Source: Pyropia yezoensis
Lineage: Eukaryota; Rhodophyta; Bangiophyceae; Bangiales; Bangiaceae
NCBI GenBank assembly: GCA_009829735.1
Contig: CM020620.1
Location: 13,823,420-13,887,419 of the forward strand
DNA: 64,000 nucleotides
Direction of reading: 5' to 3'
Positions 38,512 to 47,360 of the stretch are shown piece by piece. Both the position numbers and the translations under genes were made by a program. Numbering within the stretch: the stretch's first letter is position 1; every line of letters begins with the position of its first letter. Below the pieces are notes generated by a model, which searched no databases, was not told the origin of the DNA, and saw only the letters and a list, made by a program, of their open reading frames with translations.

Positions 38512-40467
38512 CTTCCCCCTTTCCATCTCGGAGGGCTTTGAGGCCGCGGCAGCACGGATGATCCACTGCTGGATAGGGTTGTTGTCTTCCCCGGTCGTCA
38601 AGATGCGCTCGAGCGCAGCGCCATGGTGTGGTTTTGTCAGCCCGTCGGCGGCGTTGTGCTCGGACTTGAGCAGGCCGACATTGGAGATCTCCTGGTTGTT
38701 ATGAGCCTCTCGGGCCGCCGCCACGTCAATCATCAGTCGCTTCTCCGTCGGGTGCGAGGCGCGCGTAACGACATCAAACAGCTGCTTGGAGTCCGTCAGC
38801 ATAATGAGCGGGATGTGCTGGTGGTAGATACGCTCCAGGTCATGTTTGATGATAAACGCTTCGTCAAACGCGTTGGCAAACGCGTACACCTCGCCCGCCA
38901 TAATGGAGCGTACCACTCGGCGTGACTTCTTGCTCGAGTAGGACAGCACGTGGCATGCGCCGCGGTCGTCACATAGCAAGATTAGGTAGCCCAGCTGGGA
39001 CGACCCGTCATCGTTTGACGCAAAGGACGCATCCGCGTACACTTTCAGCCGCAGCGATGCACGTCGGAGGGGGCGGTAAGAAAGCGCCCATTCGCTGGTA
39101 TTCTTCGCGCGCTTGATGGCCTTACTAAGCTCTCGCACGTGCCGCTCACAGTACAACTTGGGAGTAGCTTGGGCCGCACGGTTGATGGCACAACACAGGT
39201 CCGGCCGAGTGTGCGAAAGCCAAGCGACAGCGGCGCGTACGGATATAAACTCGTCGTACGTCGCCGACAGCTTCAGGGGGCACAGGGCGGCGATGTAGTT
39301 CATCTGGCCCAACCGTGTGCACCAATCAGCGCCGCGGGTGGAAGTGACGGTGACTCCGAGGAACTCAAAATTGTCCCACTGCCGAGGTTTCGCGTCAAAC
39401 TGACGTAGAGTTGCCTCTGTCAGCACCTGGAAGGTCTCGTTGCCGCCGAGTATGCTGTCATCGACATAGGTACCCAGTAGACCGTCTACACCGTCCGCCC
39501 CGTCTCGCACATACAGCGCAGGGTCCCCCGTCGTTGGTGCCATGCCCAGGTCGTTCTCCACATGGGCAGTGAACGTGGAGGCCCAGTAGTCACCTGCGTC
39601 ACAAATCCCGTACAGCGGCCGCACCAGCTGCAACACCTCGACCTCACCAATTCCAAAGTACTCCCTGTCTGCCGCCCTTGGTTGCAGGTAGACGTCCCGA
39701 GTCATCTTCTCCATGCTTTGGAGGTAGGACTGGTTCACATCGTGCGCGAATAGTCGATATCCCAGCACGGCACTGGTAGACACCACAACCTTGGTAGACC
39801 GCTGCCGCAACGTCGACAGGTTGTGCACCACGAATCGCTTGTCCCGATCTTCGTGGCCTTGCGCAACGTAGCGTGACTTCGGTTGCTCATTGGGCGATCC
39901 GACGTGCTTGAGGGTGTGGACAAAACGCCCTCCGACGATATTTGCCCCCTCAGGTAAGGACTGCTTCTTGACGACCTTCATTGTGCCGCGCCCCAACAGG
40001 CCGTCCACCTCCCGTTGAGTTGATGCTCGAAATGGCTCCGATTGGATGCGCACGTCGGTCTCCTTAAGCACCTCGGTTATAAGCACGTCCGATGAGGGAT
40101 ATACGTGCTCAGGCGGCGGGCCGGTGTGCGAGAAGGTGTGCAGTCCGGCACAGACGTCCGCCAGCAACTGCTCTCCTGTGCGCATGACGTCCACCCGTTG
40201 ATCCAGCTCCGCGTCCCCCACCTCGCGCACGGACAGCTCCACGTCATTTTGCAGAGACGGCGCCGCGTCGCGTGATCCGTCATGAGACGTCGGATCGCTC
40301 TCAGCCCCGTCAGCTCCAGGCACAGTGCTGTGGCGGTACAGCTTCACCTTATCGATGGAGAACAGCTTTGCCGCGCCGTCTACGTCGATCCAGACGTGCT
40401 TTGCCATCAACCTTGACGACCGCGTACGGCCCCACCCAACAGTCGACCGGCTTCTCACGAAAAACAA
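38503..40467 (-). CDS. pol: Copia Pol, reverse transcriptase-RNase H part
   Basis: The frame runs from just inside the end of the integrase frame (an ATG at 40407 is available) to a TGA inside the 3' LTR. The RT occupies most of the N-terminal half, with the catalytic YVDD at 39457-39468 (GTYVDDSILGG). Then come the copia-type KLSATYDEF...VAWLSHTRPDLC connection and RNase H (VYADASFASNDD, SSKKSRRVVRSIMAGE, LMLTDSKQL-like, DVAAAREAHNN). It is in a different frame from the integrase, offset by +1, with a 119-nt overlap of the open frames. Either one inserted base or programmed shifting is implied. Confidence 0.9.
   Translation of the reverse strand: MFFVRSRSTVGWGRTRSSRLMAKHVWIDVDGAAKLFSIDKVKLYRHSTVPGADGAESDPTSHDGSRDAAPSLQNDVELSVREVGDAELDQRVDVMRTGEQLLADVCAGLHTFSHTGPPPEHVYPSSDVLITEVLKETDVRIQSEPFRASTQREVDGLLGRGTMKVVKKQSLPEGANIVGGRFVHTLKHVGSPNEQPKSRYVAQGHEDRDKRFVVHNLSTLRQRSTKVVVSTSAVLGYRLFAHDVNQSYLQSMEKMTRDVYLQPRAADREYFGIGEVEVLQLVRPLYGICDAGDYWASTFTAHVENDLGMAPTTGDPALYVRDGADGVDGLLGTYVDDSILGGNETFQVLTEATLRQFDAKPRQWDNFEFLGVTVTSTRGADWCTRLGQMNYIAALCPLKLSATYDEFISVRAAVAWLSHTRPDLCCAINRAAQATPKLYCERHVRELSKAIKRAKNTSEWALSYRPLRRASLRLKVYADASFASNDDGSSQLGYLILLCDDRGACHVLSYSSKKSRRVVRSIMAGEVYAFANAFDEAFIIKHDLERIYHQHIPLIMLTDSKQLFDVVTRASHPTEKRLMIDVAAAREAHNNQEISNVGLLKSEHNAADGLTKPHHGAALERILTTGEDNNPIQQWIIRAAAASKPSEMERGKCG
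38512..38524 (-). other. Polypurine tract of the copia element
   Basis: On the minus strand GGAAAGGGGGAAG directly precedes the 3' LTR. It also encodes the last residues of the RT-RNase H frame (ERGK). Confidence 0.8.
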
Positions 40468-41806
40468 GCACGGTCATGCCAGCAGCAACGTCCGCTTCGG
40501 TGGCATGCGGTACACGCATGCGGAGGGCCCTGCGGAGTCGAGCCCGCGCAACGGTCCGCCGCATCTCGTCCCGTGCCGTTCTCATCGCCTCCAGACGCAC
40601 CTTTTGTTCCGGCAGGTCAACAGGGCTAATCGGGGTGCGTGGGACGATGCCAAACACAAGCAGGGTCGGCACAAGCCCAGCTGGTCCTGCGGTGTTGTTC
40701 ATTGCGGAGACGGCGAGGGAGAGTGCGTGCTCCGCGGCCAGCGTCGGATGATCAGCCCGCACGCGACGATAAATCTGGCGCAGGTACGCGTGATAGCGCT
40801 CTCCAGATCCCAACGCATTGTGTGACTCGATGCCGGACTCGATGTGCTTGGTGCCCACGGCCTGCAGCAGTGCCCGCCATTTGGCCGACGTCAGCTGCGG
40901 CCCCTGGTCCGTGTGCATCACGTCCGGATGCCCAGCGTAGGGGTACACCCATGTGCGCAGGTACACGTTCCACACTGCGTCGGCGGTCTCGCCGTCACGC
41001 AAAAATGCGCCCGCGTTAAAGCCCGTGTCCTTGTCCACCACATAGAGAACCGGCTCACTTTCCAGCCACATAAGGTCGACAAGAACCGTCCGGTTAAACA
41101 CGATATCCTCAGGGGGCAGGGACACGCGGAAGCGAGTCGGCTCCTTGGCGAGTCGTTGACACGTGTCGCACGTGGCGGTCACATCCTGCAGCCGGCTTAA
41201 AGTCTCCGTGTTGGCGTGTGAGTCGTTTGCTTGTCGCAACACAGCCAGCAAACGCTCAGGTGGGGGGTGACAGAAGTGGCGATGCAGGCGCTCCACCTCC
41301 ACCATAGTGTATAAGGTGTCCCGACCCCACTCCAAGAACACGTGCCCGTACTTGCGCGTTACGGGTATCGAAATGTTGTAGGCGACGCACACCAGCTTGT
41401 TGGACACATTGTTGATGTACATTTTGTTCGCGTCCAGGGCGTCGAGGCCAAACAGGAAAGGTATGTTGACGTCGACCACGTCCACATCCATGGGCAGGAA
41501 CAGGTCATCGGCTAACGGCACACAGATACGCAGCACGCCTCGGCTTGGGTTATCCGATCCACCGAAGCGAAAGGCGGCGTTCTTTGGCTCCACCAGGTGC
41601 AGCTCATTGCCAGCAAAGCTCGCGTAGGCAGCCGCCTGCTGGCGGCCAATCACCGTCCGCTCCGCCCCTGTGTCCAGACAGGCGCCAAGAAACACGTTCG
41701 TATCGGCAGCGGCAGCGATCAGGCACTCAGATACGTTGGCTCCCATGTGGTCGCGGGGAGGCCGGCCCCGACGGCGTCTGAATATAGAGGAAAGGCGACG
41801 AGTCAT
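40349..41806 (-). CDS. pol: Copia protease-integrase
   Basis: 485 residues from the ATG at 41806, whose last bases overlap the gag stop as ATGA in the -1 frame. Protease active site DTGAE at about 41663-41674. The integrase has an HHCC-type zinc region (RHFCHPPPERL...CDTCQRL) and a D-D-E core: VDLMWLES, MHTDQGPQ, then GSGERYH. The C-terminal VGPYAVVKVDGK runs into the start of the RT frame, where the frame changes. A 5' part so complete suggests recent activity. Confidence 0.9.
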   Translation of the reverse strand: MTRRLSSIFRRRRGRPPRDHMGANVSECLIAAAADTNVFLGACLDTGAERTVIGRQQAAAYASFAGNELHLVEPKNAAFRFGGSDNPSRGVLRICVPLADDLFLPMDVDVVDVNIPFLFGLDALDANKMYINNVSNKLVCVAYNISIPVTRKYGHVFLEWGRDTLYTMVEVERLHRHFCHPPPERLLAVLRQANDSHANTETLSRLQDVTATCDTCQRLAKEPTRFRVSLPPEDIVFNRTVLVDLMWLESEPVLYVVDKDTGFNAGAFLRDGETADAVWNVYLRTWVYPYAGHPDVMHTDQGPQLTSAKWRALLQAVGTKHIESGIESHNALGSGERYHAYLRQIYRRVRADHPTLAAEHALSLAVSAMNNTAGPAGLVPTLLVFGIVPRTPISPVDLPEQKVRLEAMRTARDEMRRTVARARLRRALRMRVPHATEADVAAGMTVLVFREKPVDCWVGPYAVVKVDGKARLDRRRRRGKAVLHR

Positions 41807-42318
41807 TCCTCCATTGCAAAATCCGCCTTGGAGTCGCCGTCCACCGCGCCTGCCAGTGGGGCACCACTTCGGGAGGCCAATAGGGCGTCAAACAGCTGGC
41901 GGTCGTCGTCAGCGCCCACCTCGTCTCGGCCATCGCCGTCCTCAGACGCACTGGCACGCTCACCAATCAGCATGGCGTCCACCTGGGTGCACAGCTCGAA
42001 CAGCACGGCAGCGGTCGAGGCCTTTCCGGTGTCCTTCTTGGCGTAATAGTCGAGCCGACGCTGAGCTGCCTTAGCGGCGTCAATCGGGCGGGGGCAGTCC
42101 TTCATGGTGTGCCCGGCATCATCACAGTTAAAGCACCCCATAATTGTCAGCGGGTTAAGGCCACTCGGACGGGAAGAACTGCCCGTCCGCTTGGTGTGGC
42201 CAGTTGCAGTGCCACGGTTGGGGCGCGCGTATCGCCCCTGGCCGGCAAACAGTATGCCCGGCACGTCCTGGGTAGACGGCAAACGATGCCCGGACGAGCT
42301 CGCGTGGGCAACAGCCAG
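41803..42318 (-). CDS. gag: Copia gag, nucleocapsid part after an in-frame TGA
   Basis: Continues in exactly the same frame as the gag ORF after the TGA at 42319-42321. Contains one CCHC knuckle (CFNCDDAGHTMKDC) and an acidic C-terminus ending in TGA at 41803-41805, overlapping the protease-integrase ATG. No convincing start of its own, so it is probably the second part of a single Gag. Confidence 0.75.
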   Translation of the reverse strand: MAVAHASSSGHRLPSTQDVPGILFAGQGRYARPNRGTATGHTKRTGSSSRPSGLNPLTIMGCFNCDDAGHTMKDCPRPIDAAKAAQRRLDYYAKKDTGKASTAAVLFELCTQVDAMLIGERASASEDGDGRDEVGADDDRQLFDALLASRSGAPLAGAVDGDSKADFAMEE

Positions 42319-43341
42319 TCACGCCTCCTTGTGCAGATGTAACGCGGCCTCCAGCTCGCCGTACAGGTGTTGAAAGGTCAAACCGTGCGTGGCAATGCGG
42401 CTCAGCGGCTCAGTCGCCCAAGGGCTGCCGACCACAGCGTTCCGCAAAAATCCAACCTTGTGGGCGTCGCCCTGGGGAGAGCGGGGCACCTGCGGGGCGA
42501 GCTTGGTGATGGTCTTGTACGTCTGCTCGAGCGCGGCCGCCTCCGTCACTCCGTCGCTGAGCAGCGTGCTCATACGGAATCCCACAAGGTAATTCTTAAC
42601 CCGGTTCTGTCGGACAATGGAGTTGTACTCAGCGCTCACCATGTCCACGGCCTGGCTCAAGGACGTAGCGTACGACTGCACCTTGTCGAGATAAAACCGC
42701 TTAGCGTCACCGCTGAGGATGTTGTGCATGTACTGAAAACGCTGCTCCTGGTTGAGATCGTAGTCGCGCGCGACCTGCTGGTACTCAGCCACATACTCCA
42801 TCCAAGCCTCCCCAAGTTTACCGGAGAACTTGGACGACGCGTCACGAAAACGCATAGCAATGTTATGAGCAGTTCGGTCACCAGCCACAGGGGGTGCGTC
42901 ACCACGGCGGGCGGGAGATGGCGGTTGGCTGGCTGCCACACTTCCGCCTACACGACGCCCAGAGGCGACGAGCTCCGTCGCAAGCTGGTTGGCTGCCACA
43001 CGATCCTCAGGGTCGACGTACAGCGACGTAGCCAGGGTCATGATCACACGGTGGGAGGAATGTTGCTGCAGGTTGGCCCCGTGCCTGTCAAGCCACTTAC
43101 GCAACTCGCGATGAGCGTATGGCAGCGTAGTCACGTCGGGCCCGAACAGAACGGCAGGGGGAAACAACTCCGACACGGCCGCCTTCACCTGCTCGCCGGA
43201 TGAAGTTGCCTCCCGCACCTCCTCCTCCAGCATGCGGACGGACGAGATGAAGCCCATCTGCCCCTCCGATAGCAGGGTCGGATCTGCGAGGGCCAAAAAA
43301 TTCGTAGTTGGGGACGCGTTGTTGTGCGGCGCGTCCGCCAT
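42319..43341 (-). CDS. gag: Copia gag, capsid part
   Basis: 340 residues from the ATG at 43341 (MADAPHNN; the frame is open a little further upstream from a TTG). Helical capsid-like sequence, with GEAWMEYVAEYQQVARDYDL, QYMHNILSGDAKRFYLDK and SQAVDMVSAEYNSIVRQNRV, typical of copia Gag. It ends at an in-frame TGA before the zinc-knuckle part. Confidence 0.85.
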   Translation of the reverse strand: MADAPHNNASPTTNFLALADPTLLSEGQMGFISSVRMLEEEVREATSSGEQVKAAVSELFPPAVLFGPDVTTLPYAHRELRKWLDRHGANLQQHSSHRVIMTLATSLYVDPEDRVAANQLATELVASGRRVGGSVAASQPPSPARRGDAPPVAGDRTAHNIAMRFRDASSKFSGKLGEAWMEYVAEYQQVARDYDLNQEQRFQYMHNILSGDAKRFYLDKVQSYATSLSQAVDMVSAEYNSIVRQNRVKNYLVGFRMSTLLSDGVTEAAALEQTYKTITKLAPQVPRSPQGDAHKVGFLRNAVVGSPWATEPLSRIATHGLTFQHLYGELEAALHLHKEA

Positions 43342-43735
43342 GTTGAGGTTGTCAGGCAGCTCCTCGGTCAAAAGTTAGTCGTAGGTAGAACAATCGTTGT
43401 CTCAGGTCCCAAATCCACCGATGCGCGCAGGTCGACCACCCAGCGCCTGGCTTCACCCTGCCTCACCACGCTAGTCCCCCGAGACACCCTGTCAGGGTTG
43501 CGGGCGTCCGTACCCAAGCCTACCCGGCGCTCCGGTGTTACCCAGGAGGGGTCGTGACGTAGACCTTGTGGTACGTCCTCGTACGCTCCCCCGTGGGTTT
43601 CTAGACAGGCCTTCCGACCCCAGGCCCCCACGGCTTCACGACTCGGTACCCTCCTTAGATCAAGTCCCCTGGGGGACCTGCGTGGAGAAACAGGATAGAG
43701 ACAAACACTAGGCAGTCGCCCGCTCACGCACAGGT

Positions 43736-43759
43736 TCTCTCTCTCTCTCTCTCTCTCTC
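43736..43759. repeat. TC dinucleotide microsatellite
   Basis: Twelve TC units in the 5' leader of the copia element, just downstream of its 5' LTR in the sense direction. Confidence 0.9.
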
Positions 43760-43781
43760 GCCAGTACAGGTGATTCGCGAA

Positions 43782-44335
43782 TGTGGCATTATTGGCAGAA
43801 ATCGTATCAGACTCACGGCCTGCTACCGACCGCGGATCTATGTAGATGGGGCAGCCGACGTCCGTGCACGCCCCAGACACAGCAATCCAAGAGTCCTTCT
43901 TCTTCGTCGTTCAATGTCTCTCCCCTCGCAATCGTCCCCTCGGCGCGCTGTGCCCGCCCTCATGTAGGGCCGGCGCAGCCCCCCACGTCAGGGCACGCAC
44001 ACGAGCCCGCATGGGCATCCCCCCCCACAGGCACGCAGGCGCGCCCACACACGCCGGGCCAAGCCCCCCCCTCGTGCACGCACAAAAAATATAGGTGCAC
44101 TCACACGAGCCAGGGGTACGCACGAGCAGCGCCTGCCACACAGGTCGCCGACAGGCCAGCAGGGCGCCGCCAGCACGCAGGCAACGCAGAGAATCTCGCC
44201 CCCGAAGGCGCCAATCAACCACCCGTGTGATACGCAATCACAGGTGTCGTGCAATCCCGCGCAATAATTGGCCAGCACCTGGCAATCCATAGCCGCGGCC
44301 GCAAGCACGCAGTAGATACGATGAAATCAGCCACA
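43782..44335 (-). repeat. 5' LTR of the copia element (right copy)
   Basis: 554 bp; identical in layout to the left copy, with a 2-bp deletion in a CA-rich stretch and scattered substitutions. Confidence 0.93.
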
Positions 44336-44539
44336 AAGATTGAAGGACTGTTGTTGGTGTCGGACCAGTCCTTCTCATAAATGTGTATACAATTTGGTCA
44401 CTGCTGCAGAGATGGAGTTGCCGCTGAGCGGTCGCCCTGCGGACAAGTCACAAGCCGGGGGTCAAACACGCTCCACGGGGGGACCGTGTTCAGCGCAAAG
44501 GTAAAAGACAGGTTCATATCACACTCTCACGCACAGGGC

Positions 44540-46300
44540 TCACTCGTCCTCGGCCTCCTCGCTCAGTACCACCATGTCCACTGTGGCGCCAATAGCCTCT
44601 ATGTCCTCCTCAGCTGTCAACCACTGTCTCGCCGCCACCTCCCACCCCGAGTCACCCACACCCTCGAACTCCTCTGAGATGGTCGCGTTAGCCATAGAGG
44701 CGACAATGTCTGAGACGTCCATGTGCGAGTTGTTAAAAGCCGGGACCACCCCGTGCACAGTGCGCCGCACATCTGCTGCGGCCTCGGCGGGGAGCACGTC
44801 GGCCTGGAGCCAGCAGTTGGCCAGATGCTCGGCAGGGATAGCCAGCCACTCCTCCTCGATAATTCGCGCGGCGTCCATCAAGTGCGCTTGGCCACCGACG
44901 TCCAGACACCCCCCACGTGGCACTCGTGATGCCACGGCGCCAGACGCAATCTGGGTGTTCAGGTTGCGGACCACCCGTTGCAGCAAGCGGAACTTGTACC
45001 GACGCTTCAGTGCCGCAATGACCCCGGCGTCCAACGGCTGGTACACGGCCGTGGTATTTGGCGGGAGCTCAATCACGGTCACCTGGGGGTCGGATACTTC
45101 ACTGTGGCAGCCAAGGTTGTCCATTATGAGGAAGACGTGGCTCCTTGTCCGCATTCTGATGGCTGGTAGAAACACCTCCTTAAACCACCGCAGGAATACG
45201 GCTGAGTCCATCCAGGCCGACTGTTGCGAAAAGTAAGGTAGGGGACACCGGTTGCCCTCGCCAGTGAAGCACAGAGGCTGGACGGCCTTACCGATCATGG
45301 CGACAGGAAGCTTGTGGGACCCATCTGCGTTACAGCACAGGGTGAGGGTGACCCGGTCCTTGCTTTTCATCACTTTGGAGCCCCTCGCGTGACGGCGGTC
45401 TCCCGACGGCACGTAGGACCGGGAAGGAAGGCACCTGCACAGGAGGCCAGTTTCATCCACATTGTAGATCAGGTCTGGGTCCACTCCTTCCAGTTGGCGC
45501 CGGATTTCAGCCATCCGCGCCGCAGCCTCCTCCACGTTGGTGGATGCCCCAGACCCGTGCAGAGCCACGTTGGACCACCCGTTGCGTCGGGCCCACCCCT
45601 GGATGAAGCCGTTTGATGCAGAGAAGTTGGTGAAGCCCAGGGAGGCCGCAATCTCCAGCGCCTTGCACGGTAGGATTGCCAGCGACAGTGGAATCCGCTT
45701 GCGCCCGCGGGCCCGCACGGCCAAGCACCAAGCGTGCAGCTGCGCATCAAGGGCCGGATGAGTGCCGGCTTTCGACGACAGCTCGTCAGGCGAAGCGCCG
45801 CCTTCCGCTCTGGCGAGAATGGGAGCCCGGTGGGAGTAGATCTTTTCCAGCGTGCTCTGGGAGTAGCGTCCACCCAGCTGGTTGTGGATGAAGGGCCAGT
45901 ATTTGCCCGCCTCTTTCCACTGGATCACACGGAGCTTAGTCACGTGAGTAATGGGGGTTCTTTTACATCTATGTCCCGCCACATCACGCGCCGGCACCCG
46001 CGAAGACGGAGGTGATGACAGTACAGCGTGCGCCGTCACGGCTGCCGCTCGGGCAGCCTCCCGCACTCCCTCTGACAAATCAGGAGCCACGTCAGGGTGG
46101 TGGTGCATCATTGACGCCTCGGCGGCCGCCGCCGCAGCGTTGATGCCTCTTGCGACGCCTGCAAGCCGCTGCCCGCTTGATATCGTTGTGGGTGCCGAAG
46201 GCGACTGCGCAGTGTCAGCTGCAGGCCCCGGTTGCCCAGCGGGCACACTGCCCACTCCGCTATCCAACGGGGCGACGGCATTGGCAGGCCGCCGTTGCAT
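44540..46300 (-). CDS. Tigger/pogo-like DDE transposase, apparently intact
   Basis: 586 residues from the ATG at 46300; the frame is open a little upstream without an ATG. An N-terminal Ala/Ser-rich stretch is followed by a helix-turn-helix region (THVTKLRVIQWKEAGKYWPF, YSQSTLEKIY) and a CENP-B/Tc5-type second DNA-binding part (RGRKRIPLSLAILPCKALEI, FSASNGFIQGWARRNGWSNV). The DDE_1 catalytic core has Asp in YNVDETGLLCRC, Asp in IMDNLGCHSEV and a third Asp in VYQPLDAGVI. The acidic C-terminus ends in a TAEEDIEAIGATVDMVV motif shared with the two other Tigger-like copies in this window. All three catalytic positions are present and no frameshift is seen, so this copy may encode an active transposase. 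Confidence 0.88.
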   Translation of the reverse strand: MQRRPANAVAPLDSGVGSVPAGQPGPAADTAQSPSAPTTISSGQRLAGVARGINAAAAAAEASMMHHHPDVAPDLSEGVREAARAAAVTAHAVLSSPPSSRVPARDVAGHRCKRTPITHVTKLRVIQWKEAGKYWPFIHNQLGGRYSQSTLEKIYSHRAPILARAEGGASPDELSSKAGTHPALDAQLHAWCLAVRARGRKRIPLSLAILPCKALEIAASLGFTNFSASNGFIQGWARRNGWSNVALHGSGASTNVEEAAARMAEIRRQLEGVDPDLIYNVDETGLLCRCLPSRSYVPSGDRRHARGSKVMKSKDRVTLTLCCNADGSHKLPVAMIGKAVQPLCFTGEGNRCPLPYFSQQSAWMDSAVFLRWFKEVFLPAIRMRTRSHVFLIMDNLGCHSEVSDPQVTVIELPPNTTAVYQPLDAGVIAALKRRYKFRLLQRVVRNLNTQIASGAVASRVPRGGCLDVGGQAHLMDAARIIEEEWLAIPAEHLANCWLQADVLPAEAAADVRRTVHGVVPAFNNSHMDVSDIVASMANATISEEFEGVGDSGWEVAARQWLTAEEDIEAIGATVDMVVLSEEAEDE

Positions 46301-46750
46301 CGTGGACTGGGCGACGGAAGAAGCACCCGTTGGGCTACCAGTTGTTGAAGCCGGATCCGATCGCCTGTCGGCAGGGGCGACGGTCTCGTGACCCTCCTGA
46401 ATCTTGGTGGGCGAAGCGTCAATAAGAGGCAGATCTGCGGGCTCCAATGAGTATCAGAGGAGCACACGCAACTTGACTGGGGGAGCGCACAGTGCACGTA
46501 ATGCCAAAGGAAAAAGAGGGGAGCCCGGCCGCTCGATAGAGGCCGCAGGGGAGGTGGGACGGCGCGGCCGCAGGGATGGTGGGACGGCGCGGTGGTGGTG
46601 ACGGCGGTGGGGTGTCGCGTCCGTGCGCGCCGTGTTTGACCAGAACAGCAATTGTGTTTCTGGCCAGTCCTAATTTGTGGGTGTCCGCATTCGAATTCCG
46701 GTGGGATAGAGACTTCTCTTCACAAATGGAGAGTTTCCCTCGTGTGAGTG

Positions 46751-46787
46751 CGGCTGGGTTATATGTGGACCACATATAACCCAGCCG
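46751..46787. repeat. Perfect 18-bp subterminal palindrome of the Tigger-type element
   Basis: Arms 46751-46768 and 46770-46787 (CGGCTGGGTTATATGTGG and its exact inverse) with a one-base spacer, about 20 bp inside the right terminus. The shorter relative has a diverged version at the same place. Confidence 0.9.
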
Positions 46788-46817
46788 GACATAGTCCAAT
46801 AACTACTGTACCCCATA

Positions 46818-47148
46818 TCAATAATTGATCCCCCTGCCCTTGGAGGCGATAACGGCCGCTACTCGACGGGACATGGGGTCAATGAGGGTCTTGAAGAACG
46901 CGTCCGGTATGGCCGTCCACTCCTCAAAAAGTGCCAGAAAGAGGTCGTGCTTGTTCTTCGGGGCGGTCTCGGTTCTCACGTGCCGGGGCACCGGCGCCGC
47001 TGCCCACCTTGTTGGCCACATGGGCAACGGTGCTCTTCTTGACGTCGAGCGCGGCCGCAATGGCCCCGTTGCTGTTGCTCTTGGACGCCATCTCCTTCAT
47101 GGCAGAAGTCTGCTGGCTCGCCAGGGACACCCGGTTGTGACCTGCCAT
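46818..47148 (-). pseudogene. Internally deleted Tc1-like transposase fragment
   Basis: Two pieces of a Tc1-type transposase lie next to each other in different frames. The N-terminal helix-turn-helix piece (46980-47148) encodes MAGHNRVSLASQQTSAMKEM and NGAIAAALDVKKSTVAHVAN. The C-terminal piece (46818-46960) encodes HDLFLALFEEWTAIPDAFFK, then MSRRVAAVIASKGRGINY, a typical Tc1 ending (EEW-IP...LI-SM-RR--AVI---G---Y). The catalytic core between them is missing, so this is a dead deletion derivative. It fills the gap between the two Tigger-type elements. Confidence 0.75.
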
Positions 47149-47360
47149 GGTTGCGATTTTTTCTCTTTTTTTTCTCAGCTGTGATGCATGTGGAGGACGT
47201 TTTTATACCGGTCGGCAGTCGCCTTGTGTGGCGGCGCTTCCCCAGCAAAATGTGGTCCTGAATACGCCTGGAGCGAGATATACAACGAGATTGCAGCAAA
47301 GTTCAGGCATGGGACCCGGGATTTTCGACGGTGGACAAACGATTTTGGCCGGCGATTGTC

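Larger units (their letters stand above)
37956..44335 (-). mobile_element. Complete Ty1/copia LTR retrotransposon, minus orientation
   Basis: 6,380 bp, with LTRs of 556 and 554 bp (37956-38511 and 43782-44335) bounded by TGTGGC...GCCACA and flanked by the 5-bp duplication AAGAT (37951-37955, 44336-44340). On the minus strand the order is LTR, gag, CCHC knuckle, protease, integrase, RT, RNase H, LTR; integrase before RT defines Ty1/copia. The LTRs differ at about 8 positions plus one 2-bp indel by eye. One in-frame TGA in gag and a frame change between integrase and RT are the visible breaks. It may belong to the GalEa/PyRE-like copia clades reported from red algae, but I could not test this. 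Confidence 0.93.
37882..46808 (-). mobile_element. Tigger/pogo-type (Tc1/mariner superfamily) transposon, with nested copia element
   Basis: The left end reads CAGTGCGTACGGGGTTATAT after a TA (37880-37881). The right end, read inward on the minus strand, begins CAGTAGTTATTGGACTATGT and is followed outside by TA (46809-46810), the expected TA target duplication. Both ends share a GGTTATATGTGG block. The same two end types flank the shorter relative at 47361-48362. Without the copia element the transposon is about 2.54 kb, with one transposase gene. The copia insertion lies 74 bp inside the left end, so it is the younger event. Confidence 0.8.
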
